DNA of 36,775 bases from assembly GCA_017481495.1 (NCBI GenBank), contig JAFUPC010000022.1, positions 1 through 36,775 of the forward strand. Direction: 5' to 3'. The position numbers were made by a program, and so were the translations under genes. Source of the DNA: Clostridia bacterium (lineage in GTDB: Bacteria > Bacillota > Clostridia > Oscillospirales > CAG-272). How positions within the stretch are numbered: position 1 is the stretch's first letter; each line of letters begins with the position of its first letter. The notes below the pieces were generated by a model, which did not search any database, was not told the origin of the DNA, and saw only the letters and a list, made by a program, of their open reading frames with translations. Positions 24,518 to 32,266 of this stretch are shown here, piece by piece.

Positions 24518-25081
24518 TTACTTGATGATTTTGAACGGAGCCATAATTTCCAGCTCGCGTGCTTTGCCCTGCGCAGCAGAGACAATCCCGAAAATGTTGA
24601 CGGCCCAGAGTGCCAGATTGAGCAGTGTGACCGCAAGGGAGACGAGCCAGCCGATGACGGGGATCCAGCCAAGAACGCCCGTCAGAATTTCGCCGCCGAA
24701 TTCTGCGATGAGATGCCAGAGCAGCATATTCAGACCGACCTTTGCGTGATACTGCGTAAAGGGGGATTCCTTCATGCCGATGAGCGGCACGACAACGAGA
24801 ATATGAAGATAAGAAAGGACGGAGACCACGCGGTTCTGTTCGCGGTCTTCCTTTGTGTAGGAAGCGGTGGTGTCGGTATAGGCGATGAATTTTTCATATC
24901 CGGAGCCGTTTTTCTTTGCGCCGGAGGTGCTGCCGGTGTCGCCGGTGTTGTTCTGTTGGTTGTTTTCGGTCTGAGGCGCTGCGGGAGCGGCCGCATTGCC
25001 GTGATCGATTTTCGCGCCGCACGCGGTGCAGAACTGCGCATCGTCTTCCACGCGGGTGCCGCATTGACTGCAAAATGCCAT
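24518..25081 (-). CDS. Zinc-ribbon membrane protein, DUF4870-like
   Basis: A 187-residue protein. The N-terminus is a short zinc ribbon, CSQCGTRVEDDAQFCTACG (two CxxC pairs), followed by an Asn/Ala/Pro linker. The C-terminal part has two to three hydrophobic segments (about 85-105, 115-170) around ESPFTQYHAKVGLN, the typical DUF4870-like core. Such proteins are widespread in Firmicutes and their function is unknown. It carries its own consensus promoter (TTGACA at 25150-25155, TATAAT at 25127-25132, minus strand) and terminator, so it is probably expressed alone. Confidence 0.85.
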   Translation of the reverse strand: MAFCSQCGTRVEDDAQFCTACGAKIDHGNAAAPAAPQTENNQQNNTGDTGSTSGAKKNGSGYEKFIAYTDTTASYTKEDREQNRVVSVLSYLHILVVVPLIGMKESPFTQYHAKVGLNMLLWHLIAEFGGEILTGVLGWIPVIGWLVSLAVTLLNLALWAVNIFGIVSAAQGKARELEIMAPFKIIK

Positions 25082-25126
25082 ATGTCATGTACCTCTTTCT
25101 GTCGGAATATGGATTTTTCTCTTATT

Positions 25127-25155
25127 ATTATACTAAATTATGGGGCGTTTGTCAA
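25127..25155 (-). promoter_or_regulatory. Promoter of the zinc-ribbon gene
   Basis: Minus-strand TTGACA (25150-25155), a 17-base spacer and TATAAT (25127-25132). Confidence 0.85.
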
Positions 25156-25210
25156 CGGGTTTGGGGAAATAAAGAAAAAATTCACGAAAACAGCGTATAT
25201 AAGATGTATG

Positions 25211-25275
25211 AAATATACCTTATCGGGTATAATATAATTCAAAACAGTAAGATTTATACCCGAAAAGGTATAAAT
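25211..25275 (+). promoter_or_regulatory. Two palindromic operators, likely HipB sites
   Basis: Both sites read TATACC-N6-GGTATA: 25214-25231 and 25255-25272. The second extends to 9-base arms (ATTTATACC / GGTATAAAT). Their centres are 41 bases apart, about four helical turns, so dimers would sit on the same face. HipB of E. coli binds a similar layout (TATCC-N8-GGATA), which supports autorepression by the adjacent antitoxin. Confidence 0.75.
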
Positions 25276-25288
25276 CAAACAAAACCTA

Positions 25289-25317
25289 TTGACAAAAGCC
25301 CCGAAAGGGTGTAAAAT
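25289..25317 (+). promoter_or_regulatory. hipB promoter (possibly leaderless)
   Basis: TTGACA (25289-25294), a 17-base spacer and TAAAAT (25312-25317). The expected transcription start falls on or next to the hipB ATG at 25324, and no ribosome site is visible before it. Confidence 0.65.
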
Positions 25318-25323
25318 GAAAGC

Positions 25324-25557
25324 ATGAATATCATAGCGGAATTTATCAGAACCAAACGCAGGGAAGCGGGACTGACACAGGAAGAATTTGCACTCCGTGC
25401 AGGTCTGGGACTTCGCTTTGTCCGGGAACTGGAACAGGGAAAGGAGACGGTTCGGATGGATAAGGTGAATCAGGCTTTGGCAATGTTCGGAATGTGTGCG
25501 GTACCGGGAAAAGCAGACCGGCCTTGCGTACAGGAGGAGAAAACGGAAAATGGATGA
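25324..25557 (+). CDS. HipB-like antitoxin / XRE repressor
   Basis: A 77-residue helix-turn-helix protein. The HTH covers about residues 8-40 (KRREAGLTQEEFALRAGLGLRFVRELEQGK). It would bind the paired TATACC-N6-GGTATA sites upstream and hold the operon down, alone or with its partners. It lacks the C-terminal extension of many HipB proteins beyond a short charged tail. The gene overlaps the next one by 8 bases. No ribosome site precedes the ATG, consistent with a leaderless start. Named from gene order and the HTH. Confidence 0.85.
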   Translation: MNIIAEFIRTKRREAGLTQEEFALRAGLGLRFVRELEQGKETVRMDKVNQALAMFGMCAVPGKADRPCVQEEKTENG

Positions 25558-25882
25558 CGGTTACAGAATCGCATATGTCTATGTCCGGCATACGTTTGCG
25601 GGAACCCTGCGGGAAACCGATGAGGGATATATGTTTCTCTATGACGGGCAGTACCTTGAAAAAACGGATGCGACGGCGGTCAGTCTGACATTGCCCCTAC
25701 AGCCGGAAGCATATCGGTCAAAGACGCTATTTTCATTTTTTGACGGACTGATCCCGGAGGGATGGCTTCTGGATATCGTCAGTCATAACTGGAAGATCGA
25801 CCGTCGGGACAGATTCGGTCTGCTGCTTGCCGCGTGCCGGGATCCGATCGGCTGTGTCAGCATATCGGGGGAGCGGATATGA
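25550..25882 (+). CDS. HipS-like protein (HipA N-terminal subdomain)
   Basis: A 110-residue protein equal to the small N-terminal lobe of HipA (PF13657). Its signatures are YVRHTFAGTLRETDEGYMFLYDGQYLE, LFSFFDGLIPEGWLLD and RFGLLLAACRDPIGCVSI. In tripartite HipBST systems this separate lobe, HipS, acts as the antitoxin for HipT. The ATG at 25550 follows AGGAGGAGA, a very strong ribosome site, and overlaps the hipB stop region. Its stop codon overlaps the next start (ATGA), so translation of the three genes is coupled. Confidence 0.87.
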   Translation: MDDGYRIAYVYVRHTFAGTLRETDEGYMFLYDGQYLEKTDATAVSLTLPLQPEAYRSKTLFSFFDGLIPEGWLLDIVSHNWKIDRRDRFGLLLAACRDPIGCVSISGERI

Positions 25883-26880
25883 AGTGTCTGTGCTGCGGAA
25901 AGCCCATCCGAGAAGAGGCATCCGCATATGAAAAAAAGCAGGAATGGCACCGCGCGTGTGTGAAAAAGTTCTTCGGAACAACGGCGCTTCCGGACGTGGA
26001 TGTGACGGAGGACGTATTGCGGGCACTTGCCGATGAAAGCATTCACCGCGGATTTACCGTTCCGGGCGTACAGAAGAAAATTTCTCTCCATCTGACAGCC
26101 GACGAAAATCCGCGCCTGACGCTTGTGAATTATCCGACGGGATATATTCTGAAACCGCAGACGTCGGAATATCCTGCCCTGCCGGAAGCGGAATATCTTG
26201 TGATGCAGATGGCAAAGACCGCCGGCATCCGCGTGGTTCCGTTTGCGCTGATACGCATCTCCGCACAGAACGGCAGTCTGGCTTATATCACCAGACGCAT
26301 CGACAGGACACTGCCGAAAAAAAGCGGGGAGGTACCGCGGATGTCCGCAATGGAAGATTTCTGCCAGCTGGACGGACGTCTGACCCAGGACAAATATCTC
26401 GGCTCCTATGAGCGGTGCGCAAAGCTGATTGCAAAATATTCCGTACAGGCGGGAATTGATCTGTCGGAGCTGTTTTTCAGAGTCGTATTTTCCTTTGCGG
26501 TCGGAAATTCGGATATGCATCTGAAAAATTTTTCTCTGATGGAAACCGCGCCGCAAAGCGGATATTACCGTCTTTCGGAAGCATATGATATGCTTTGCGT
26601 CAATGTCGTTTCCGCAGACAAGGATCAGTTTGCCCTGACCATGAACGGGAAAAAGCGCAATGTCCGCAGAAAGGACTTCCTGGTTTTCGCCGATACCGTC
26701 GGTGTGCCGCGGGCGGCGGCGCTGAATATGATGAAGCGGATCGTTTCTCTGGAAAACACGTTTCTTGCAATGTGCAGGGATTCTTTCCTGCCGAAAGACT
26801 TAAAGGTAGAATTTGCGGTTTTGCTGCGGGAACGGATGGCAATTCTGCGTCCGCCGGCGGAAAATGCTGCTTCCGACTGA
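25879..26880 (+). CDS. HipT-like Ser/Thr kinase toxin
   Basis: A 333-residue kinase of the HipA C-terminal type (PF07804) without the N-terminal lobe. It starts with a CxxC...HxxC zinc-binding-like motif (CLCCGK, EWHRAC; residues 4-27) and KKFFGT, as in stand-alone HipT-like proteins. Kinase elements are the Gly-rich loop region TVPGVQKKIS (60-69), LKP with Lys92, RRIDR, the catalytic NSDMHLKNFS (D212, N217), and the metal-binding Asp in AYDML (D237). It would phosphorylate a translation factor such as an aminoacyl-tRNA synthetase; the target here is unknown. The start overlaps the hipS stop. Confidence 0.88.
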   Translation: MKCLCCGKPIREEASAYEKKQEWHRACVKKFFGTTALPDVDVTEDVLRALADESIHRGFTVPGVQKKISLHLTADENPRLTLVNYPTGYILKPQTSEYPALPEAEYLVMQMAKTAGIRVVPFALIRISAQNGSLAYITRRIDRTLPKKSGEVPRMSAMEDFCQLDGRLTQDKYLGSYERCAKLIAKYSVQAGIDLSELFFRVVFSFAVGNSDMHLKNFSLMETAPQSGYYRLSEAYDMLCVNVVSADKDQFALTMNGKKRNVRRKDFLVFADTVGVPRAAALNMMKRIVSLENTFLAMCRDSFLPKDLKVEFAVLLRERMAILRPPAENAASD

Positions 26881-26919
26881 AAAATCTGCGTTTTTTTCCA
26901 ACAAATTCTGCAATACCCG

Positions 26920-26948
26920 TTGATTTTTTCGCCGGAAATTGATATAAT
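26920..26948 (+). promoter_or_regulatory. uxuA promoter
   Basis: TTGATT (26920-26925), a 17-base spacer and TATAAT (26943-26948), then AAAAGGAGA before the uxuA ATG. I see no clear operator here. Confidence 0.78.
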
Positions 26949-26993
26949 AATGGTAATACAATTCCAACCCCCGGAAAAGGAGAATAAAAAATC

Positions 26994-28079
26994 ATGAAAA
27001 TGACACTCAGATGGTTCGGTGAAGGCTATGATTCCGTGAAGCTGCGCGAGATCCGCCAGATTCCCGGCGTCAAGGGCGTAATCACGACGTTATACAACCG
27101 CCAGGCAGGCGAGCTGTGGCCGAGAGAAGAAATTGCCGCGCTGAAAGCGAAGGTGGAAGCGGAGAATCTGGAAATTTCCGGCATTGAGTCCGTCAACATC
27201 CACGACGACATCAAGATCGGTCTGCCCACGCGCGATGAGTACATCGAAAACTACATCAAGTCCCTGGAAAACCTCGGTGACGAGGGCATCCACATGGTAT
27301 GCTACAACTTCATGCCCGTCTTTGACTGGACGCGCACGAACCTTGCAAAGCCGCGCCACGACGGTTCCACTGTGCTTGCCTACGACCAGTCCGTCGTCGA
27401 TTCCATCGACCCGCAGGTGTTCTTTGACCAGACCGATGCCAACTCCAACGGTTTCGTCATGCCCGGCTGGGAACCCGAACGTCTTGCACACGTCAAGGAG
27501 CTGTTTGAAGCGTACAAGGATGTCACCGCAGACAAGCTGTTCGATAACCTGGTGTATTTCCTGAAAGCCATCATGCCGACCTGCGAAAAGTACGGCATCA
27601 AAATGGCGATCCATCCCGACGACCCCGCATGGCCGGTGTTTGATCTGCCGCGCATCATCACGAACAAGGAAAACATTCACAAGATGCTCGATGCGGTTGA
27701 CAATCCCTACAACGGCATCACGTTCTGCACCGGTTCTCTCGGCACGGATCTGAATAACGACCTGCCCGACATCATCCGTTCCTGCAAAGGCCGCATTCAC
27801 TTCGCGCACGTCCGCAATCTCCAGCACTTCGCGCCCGGTCTGTTTGAAGAAGCGGCGCACCTGTCCGCAGACGGCACGTTTGATATGTACGAGATCGTCA
27901 AAGCGCTGTACGACATCGGATTCGACGGTCCCATCCGTCCCGACCACGGCAGAACGCTGTGGGGCGAGGTCTGTATGCCCGGTTACGGTCTGTATGACCG
28001 TGCGATGGGGGCGTGCTACATCAACGGTCTGTGGGAAGCCATCGACAAGGCGACACAGCGCAAAGCAGATTTATTATAA
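26994..28079 (+). CDS. uxuA: D-mannonate dehydratase
   Basis: A 361-residue TIM-barrel enzyme that dehydrates D-mannonate to 2-keto-3-deoxy-D-gluconate in uronate breakdown. Family segments include MTLRWFGEGYD, NIHDDIKIG, YNFMPVFDWTRT, MAIHPDDPAWPVF, GSLGTDLNNDL, IHFAHVRN and RPDHGRTLWGE. The His, Asp and Cys residues in these blocks coordinate the catalytic metal. Length is normal. AAAAGGAGA lies about 7 bases before the ATG. It is first in a five-gene plus-strand run with uxuB directly after. Confidence 0.96.
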   Translation: MKMTLRWFGEGYDSVKLREIRQIPGVKGVITTLYNRQAGELWPREEIAALKAKVEAENLEISGIESVNIHDDIKIGLPTRDEYIENYIKSLENLGDEGIHMVCYNFMPVFDWTRTNLAKPRHDGSTVLAYDQSVVDSIDPQVFFDQTDANSNGFVMPGWEPERLAHVKELFEAYKDVTADKLFDNLVYFLKAIMPTCEKYGIKMAIHPDDPAWPVFDLPRIITNKENIHKMLDAVDNPYNGITFCTGSLGTDLNNDLPDIIRSCKGRIHFAHVRNLQHFAPGLFEEAAHLSADGTFDMYEIVKALYDIGFDGPIRPDHGRTLWGEVCMPGYGLYDRAMGACYINGLWEAIDKATQRKADLL

Positions 28080-28093
28080 AAGAGGAAATGAAT

Positions 28094-29707
28094 ATGGTAT
28101 ACTTAAACGAAAAGGCGCTTGCCGACAAGGCGGCGTTTACGGCGGCGGGGATCAAGGTACCGTCGTTTGACCGTGCGGCGATGGTTGCAAAGACTAAGGC
28201 GGAGCCGACATGGCTGCACTTCGGTGCGGGCAATCTGTTCCGCGCATTCCCGGCAAAGGTATGCAGTCAGCTTCTGGATGCCGGTGTGCTTGACCGCGGT
28301 GTTATTGCGGCGGAAGGCTTTGACTTTGACATCATCGACCGCATTTACGCGCCGCACGACAATCTGTCGCTGTCTGTGACCCTGCTTGCCGACGGCAATG
28401 TGGAAAAGGAAGTCGTTGCCTCCGTTGCCGAAGCGGTCAAGGCTGATGAAGACGGTCTTGCGCGCCTGGCTGAAATTTTCTGCGCACCGTCTTTGCAGAT
28501 GGTCTCCTTTACCATCACCGAAAAGGGCTACGCCATCCGCCGTCCGGACGGTTCCGTATCCCCCGCGGTTGCAGACGATATGCAGAACTGTCCATGCAGT
28601 GCAAAGACGTTCCTTGCGCGCCTGACGGCACTGGTCTACAAGCGTTACAAAGCGGGCGCACTGCCGCTGGCTCTCGTTTCGATGGACAACTGCTCACACA
28701 ACGGCGACAAGCTGAAAGCCGCTGTCACCGCCATTGCACAGGCATGGGTCGACAACGGAAAAGCCGATGCGGATTTCCTTGCGTATCTGAACGATGAAAC
28801 GAAGATCGCGTTCCCGATCTCGATGATCGACAAGATCACACCCCGCCCCGATGCGAACGTTGCAAAGATGCTCTCCGATGCGGGATTTGGCGACACCGAA
28901 ACCGTCGTTACCGACAAGAACACCTACATCGCGCCGTTTGTCAACGCAGAAAAGCCGCAGTATCTGGTCATCGAAGACAAGTTCCCGGCAGGCCATCCGG
29001 CACTGGAGAAGGGTGGTGTCATCTTCACCGAACGCGAGACCGTTGACAAGACCGAAAAGATGAAGGTCTGCACTTGTCTCAACCCCCTGCACACCGCGCT
29101 TGCCGTTTACGGCTGTCTGCTCGGCTACACGCTGATCTCCGCCGAAATGAAAGATCCGGAGCTGTCCGCGATGGTCGATGTCATCGGATATAAGGAAGGT
29201 CTGCCGGTCGTCTTCAACCCCGGCATTCTCGACCCGCAGGCGTTCATTGACGAAGTGGTCAAGGTCAGACTGCCAAACCCGTTCATGCCCGATGCACCGC
29301 AGAGAATCGCCACCGACACCTCGCAGAAGATGTCCGTCCGTTTCGGCGAGACCATCAAGGCATATCTGGCGACCGGTCGGGATGTCACAACGCTGAAAGC
29401 GATCCCGCTGGTCATCGCCGGCTGGTGCCGCTATCTGATGGGCATTGACGACAACGGTGAGCCGTTTGCCATCTCCGCCGACCCCCTGCTTTCCGAGCTT
29501 CAGCCGTATCTTGCGAACATCGAAATGGGCAAGTCCTGCCCCGTCTGTGTTCACAAGGCACTGGAACCCATCCTCTCCAACGCGAACATCTTCGCCGTCA
29601 ACCTCTACGAAGCGGGACTCGGCGAAACGGTGGAGAAGCTGTTCCATAAGCTCATTACAGGCCCCGGCGCCATCCGTGCGACCCTGAAAGAAACCTTTAC
29701 CGCATAA
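28094..29707 (+). CDS. uxuB: Fructuronate reductase (mannitol dehydrogenase family)
   Basis: A 537-residue NAD-dependent long-chain polyol dehydrogenase. It reduces D-fructuronate to D-mannonate, the substrate of UxuA. The N-terminal Rossmann part starts with LHFGAGNLFRAFPAK. ALVSMDNCSHNGDK, IDKITPRP and CTCLNPLHTALA are family signatures, the last one in the catalytic helix region. GAGG sits 8 bases before ATG 28094; an in-frame ATG at 28088 is too close to it. It lies 14 bases after the uxuA stop. The pairing supports UxuB over mannitol or altronate dehydrogenases. Confidence 0.93.
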   Translation: MVYLNEKALADKAAFTAAGIKVPSFDRAAMVAKTKAEPTWLHFGAGNLFRAFPAKVCSQLLDAGVLDRGVIAAEGFDFDIIDRIYAPHDNLSLSVTLLADGNVEKEVVASVAEAVKADEDGLARLAEIFCAPSLQMVSFTITEKGYAIRRPDGSVSPAVADDMQNCPCSAKTFLARLTALVYKRYKAGALPLALVSMDNCSHNGDKLKAAVTAIAQAWVDNGKADADFLAYLNDETKIAFPISMIDKITPRPDANVAKMLSDAGFGDTETVVTDKNTYIAPFVNAEKPQYLVIEDKFPAGHPALEKGGVIFTERETVDKTEKMKVCTCLNPLHTALAVYGCLLGYTLISAEMKDPELSAMVDVIGYKEGLPVVFNPGILDPQAFIDEVVKVRLPNPFMPDAPQRIATDTSQKMSVRFGETIKAYLATGRDVTTLKAIPLVIAGWCRYLMGIDDNGEPFAISADPLLSELQPYLANIEMGKSCPVCVHKALEPILSNANIFAVNLYEAGLGETVEKLFHKLITGPGAIRATLKETFTA

Positions 29708-29719
29708 GAGGAAACCGTC

Positions 29720-30598
29720 ATGCTGACAGCCAACGATATTCTCATCCGCGACCCATTCATTCTGCCCGACCCCGAAAACGGTGTCTACTATATGTATGGA
29801 ACGTGCGGAAATTTCGGCAACGATACCCCATACCCCAGATTTCTGGTACACAAGACCCGCGACCTTGTGCATTTTGAAGAACCGATCGAAATTTTCCGTG
29901 CAAACGACGGTTTCTGGGCGACCCGCGACTACTGGGCGCCGGAAGTTCACAAGTACAACGGAAAATACTATATGTTTGCCTCTTTCAAGCATCCCGACGA
30001 ATGCCGCGGCACGCAGATTCTGGTCTCCGACGTACCCGAAGGCCCGTTCAAGCCGCTTTGTGACCGTCCCGTCACCCCGCGTGACTGGGAATGCCTGGAC
30101 GGCACGCTCTGGGTGGAAAACGGCAAGCCGTACATCATTTTCTGCCACGAATGGGTACAGATCCACGACGGCACGATGAACGCAATGCCTTTGACGGACG
30201 ATCTGACAGCACCCGCAGGCGAGGTGACGGTGCTGTTCCGCGCCTCCGACCCCGCATGGGCGGACAAAACGGGCGAAGACTTCGTGACCGACGGGCCGTT
30301 CCTCTTTACGATGGAAGACGGAACGCTTGCGATGCTGTGGTCGTCGATGATCGGCGGCATTCATGGCTCCTACGCGCAGGTGTTGTCCGTATCCGAATCC
30401 GGCTCCGTTCTGGGGCCGTGGCGGCACGTTGAAAAACCGCTCTTTGACCGGGACGGCGGTCATGGAATGCTGTTTACTGCCTTTGACGGGCAGAAGATGC
30501 TGACCTTGCACCGTCCGAACGGCCGTCTGACCGAGCATCCGCGATTCTTCCCGGTAAAGGAAGAGGGCGGAACCATTGTGGTCGGGGATCCGGTTTGA
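29720..30598 (+). CDS. GH43-like glycoside hydrolase
   Basis: A 292-residue five-bladed beta-propeller hydrolase of the GH43 type, acting on arabinose- or xylose-containing side chains. Conserved sites are DPFI (catalytic base Asp, about residue 11), DYWAPEVHKYNGKYYMF, ECLDGTLW (pKa-modulating Asp) and FVTDGPFLF. In the last of these, where most GH43 members have an acid Glu, this protein has Asp (a variation found in some close relatives). No signal peptide is present, so it would act on imported oligosaccharides. It follows uxuB by 12 bases with its own GAGGAAA site. The exact substrate is unknown. Confidence 0.87.
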   Translation: MLTANDILIRDPFILPDPENGVYYMYGTCGNFGNDTPYPRFLVHKTRDLVHFEEPIEIFRANDGFWATRDYWAPEVHKYNGKYYMFASFKHPDECRGTQILVSDVPEGPFKPLCDRPVTPRDWECLDGTLWVENGKPYIIFCHEWVQIHDGTMNAMPLTDDLTAPAGEVTVLFRASDPAWADKTGEDFVTDGPFLFTMEDGTLAMLWSSMIGGIHGSYAQVLSVSESGSVLGPWRHVEKPLFDRDGGHGMLFTAFDGQKMLTLHRPNGRLTEHPRFFPVKEEGGTIVVGDPV

Positions 30599-30605
30599 AA
30601 ATGAT

Positions 30606-30662
30606 GAATGGTATGCGGCGAAGCCGCATTGCGGTTGAATTTCGCCGTAAGCGAAAATTTTC
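30606..30662 (+). repeat. Hairpin repeat inside the uronate operon
   Basis: ATGCGGC-GAA-GCCGCAT and TTTCGC-CGTAA-GCGAAA hairpins lie between the GH43 and mutarotase genes, flanked by repeated ATGAATG. They could weaken or process the transcript here. Confidence 0.5.
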
Positions 30663-30702
30663 AAATAAATAAAACAATGAATGGAATGAGGTGAATGTCT
30701 TT

Positions 30703-31122
30703 ATGTTAATGGGGATTCCGAAGATCATTTCGCCGGATCTGCTTAAAATTATGGCGGAGATGGGACATGGGGATGAGATCGTCATTGGTGACGGCAATTT
30801 CCCCGGTGCTTCGATGGGGCAGAGACTTGTCCGCTGTGACGGTCACGATGCGCCTGCGATTCTCGAAGCGATGCTGAAGCTGTTCCCGCTTGACACTTAT
30901 GCAAAGCCAGTATATCTGATGGAAAAGGTGCCGGGAGACAATGTGGAAACGCCCATCTGGGACACCTACCGGGAACTCATCAAGCCTTACACGGATGAAG
31001 AACCGGAAATGATCGAGCGGTTTGCGTTCTACGAACGCGCAAAGAAAGCGTACTGTGTCATTCAGACCGGCGAATCTGCGCTTTACGCAAATGTAATTCT
31101 GAAAAAAGGTGTCGTGAAATAA
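30703..31122 (+). CDS. RbsD/FucU-family sugar mutarotase
   Basis: A 139-residue member of PF05025, which interconverts alpha and beta anomers of fucose or ribose-like sugars. It has HGDEIVIGDGNFPGAS, the FucU-type catalytic segment with the active His and Asp, and RCDGHDAPAILEAML. ESALYANVILKKGV at the C-terminus carries the Tyr that closes the pocket. It is closer to FucU (L-fucose) than to RbsD by these segments. The ATG at 30703 is 9 bases after GAGGTG; a GTG at 30691 overlaps that site and is not used. Its role in this operon is probably on L-fucose, L-rhamnose or a uronate. Confidence 0.88.
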   Translation: MLMGIPKIISPDLLKIMAEMGHGDEIVIGDGNFPGASMGQRLVRCDGHDAPAILEAMLKLFPLDTYAKPVYLMEKVPGDNVETPIWDTYRELIKPYTDEEPEMIERFAFYERAKKAYCVIQTGESALYANVILKKGVVK

Positions 31123-31152
31123 CGACCCCGAACATACATGGAGGACAAACTC

Positions 31153-32145
31153 ATGGAAAAAGTAAAAGCGGCGCTCATCGGCTGCGGCGGCAGAAACGGT
31201 GTGCATTATCAGAAGCTCTCTGTCATGGAGGACGTCGATCTTATCGGCTTCTGCGACACGGATGTCTCCCGTGCGCAGGCAATGGCGGACAAATACGGCT
31301 CCGGCAAGGTCTACGACAACTACAAGTCGATGCTTGCCGACATCAAGCCGGATGTCATCTTCATCGCGGTTCCCCCGCACCAGCACGGTGAGATCGAGAA
31401 CGCGATCATCGACCTCGGCATTCCGTTCCAGGTCGAAAAGCCGATGGCACTTGACATCAACGTCGCGGAACAGATTCTCGCGCGCGTGGAAGAAAAGGGT
31501 CTGCTCACCAACGTCGGTTTCCAGGACAGATGGCAGAATCTGACCGAAGAAATGAAGGCATTCTGCGAAGACCACACCCCCGTTGTCGTCCGCGGCTCGT
31601 GGCTGGGCGGCATTCCCGGTGTCTGGTGGTGGAGACAGCAGGAGACCTGCGGCGGTCAGATCATTGAACAGAACATCCACCTGTTCGACCAGCTGCGCTT
31701 CCTGTTCGGCGAACCGGCTTCCGTCTACTGTGCGGGTGCAAACGGTCTTATCACTGGCGAAGAATACAATATGCCCGGCTACAACCTCGACCTCGACTAT
31801 TCCTCTGCGGTCATGAAGTTCAAAAACGGCGTCGTTGCAACACTGTTCACTGGCTGCTACAACCAGCCCGGCTCCAAGGTCACCAACGGTATGACTGTTT
31901 ACTGCAAGGATGGCACGCTGGAATACGCGCTCCGCTCCACGCTTGACAAGTATACCAAGGACGGTGTCGAACACCTCGACCGCGGCGAAGAACAGACCGG
32001 CATCATGGATCGTGTGTTCATCGACGCCATCAAGTCGGGCGACTGCTCGAAGATCCGTTCCCCGTACCGCGATGCCATCAAGTCCCTCAAGCTCACGATG
32101 GCGTGCGAAGAATCCGCCAAGACCGGCAAGGTCATTGAACTGTAA
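31153..32145 (+). CDS. Gfo/Idh/MocA-family oxidoreductase
   Basis: A 330-residue NAD(P)-dependent dehydrogenase. The Rossmann fold begins with AALIGCGGRNG and the C-terminal half is the Gfo/Idh substrate domain. EKPMALD carries the conserved Lys, and GGQIIEQNIHLFDQLRFLFGE is the domain II helix with the usual His. It could oxidise a sugar or inositol-like compound. It starts with GGAGG 8 bases before ATG 31153. It is the last gene of the operon and is followed by a strong stem-loop. Such genes are common beside mutarotase and GH43 genes in plant-glycan loci. Confidence 0.9.
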   Translation: MEKVKAALIGCGGRNGVHYQKLSVMEDVDLIGFCDTDVSRAQAMADKYGSGKVYDNYKSMLADIKPDVIFIAVPPHQHGEIENAIIDLGIPFQVEKPMALDINVAEQILARVEEKGLLTNVGFQDRWQNLTEEMKAFCEDHTPVVVRGSWLGGIPGVWWWRQQETCGGQIIEQNIHLFDQLRFLFGEPASVYCAGANGLITGEEYNMPGYNLDLDYSSAVMKFKNGVVATLFTGCYNQPGSKVTNGMTVYCKDGTLEYALRSTLDKYTKDGVEHLDRGEEQTGIMDRVFIDAIKSGDCSKIRSPYRDAIKSLKLTMACEESAKTGKVIEL

Positions 32146-32180
32146 TCTCTGATTTTATTTACAATCGCATAACGCAAACG

Positions 32181-32210
32181 GGTCTGCCGCATATATCCGC
32201 ACGGCAGACC
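32181..32210. terminator. Terminator after the uronate operon
   Basis: GGTCTGCCG (32181-32189) pairs with CGGCAGACC (32202-32210), 9 bases perfect. It is followed by a short T-rich tract and lies between convergent genes. Confidence 0.75.
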
Positions 32211-32266
32211 TGTTATTTTGAGAAGATGGGGCAAATTCTTAAACGTCCCACATGATTCTGTTTCTC

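Noticed and set aside
28694..30664. 656-codon minus-strand open frame opposite uxuB and GH43
   Set aside because: Antisense shadow of two recognised enzymes with ribosome sites and operon order.
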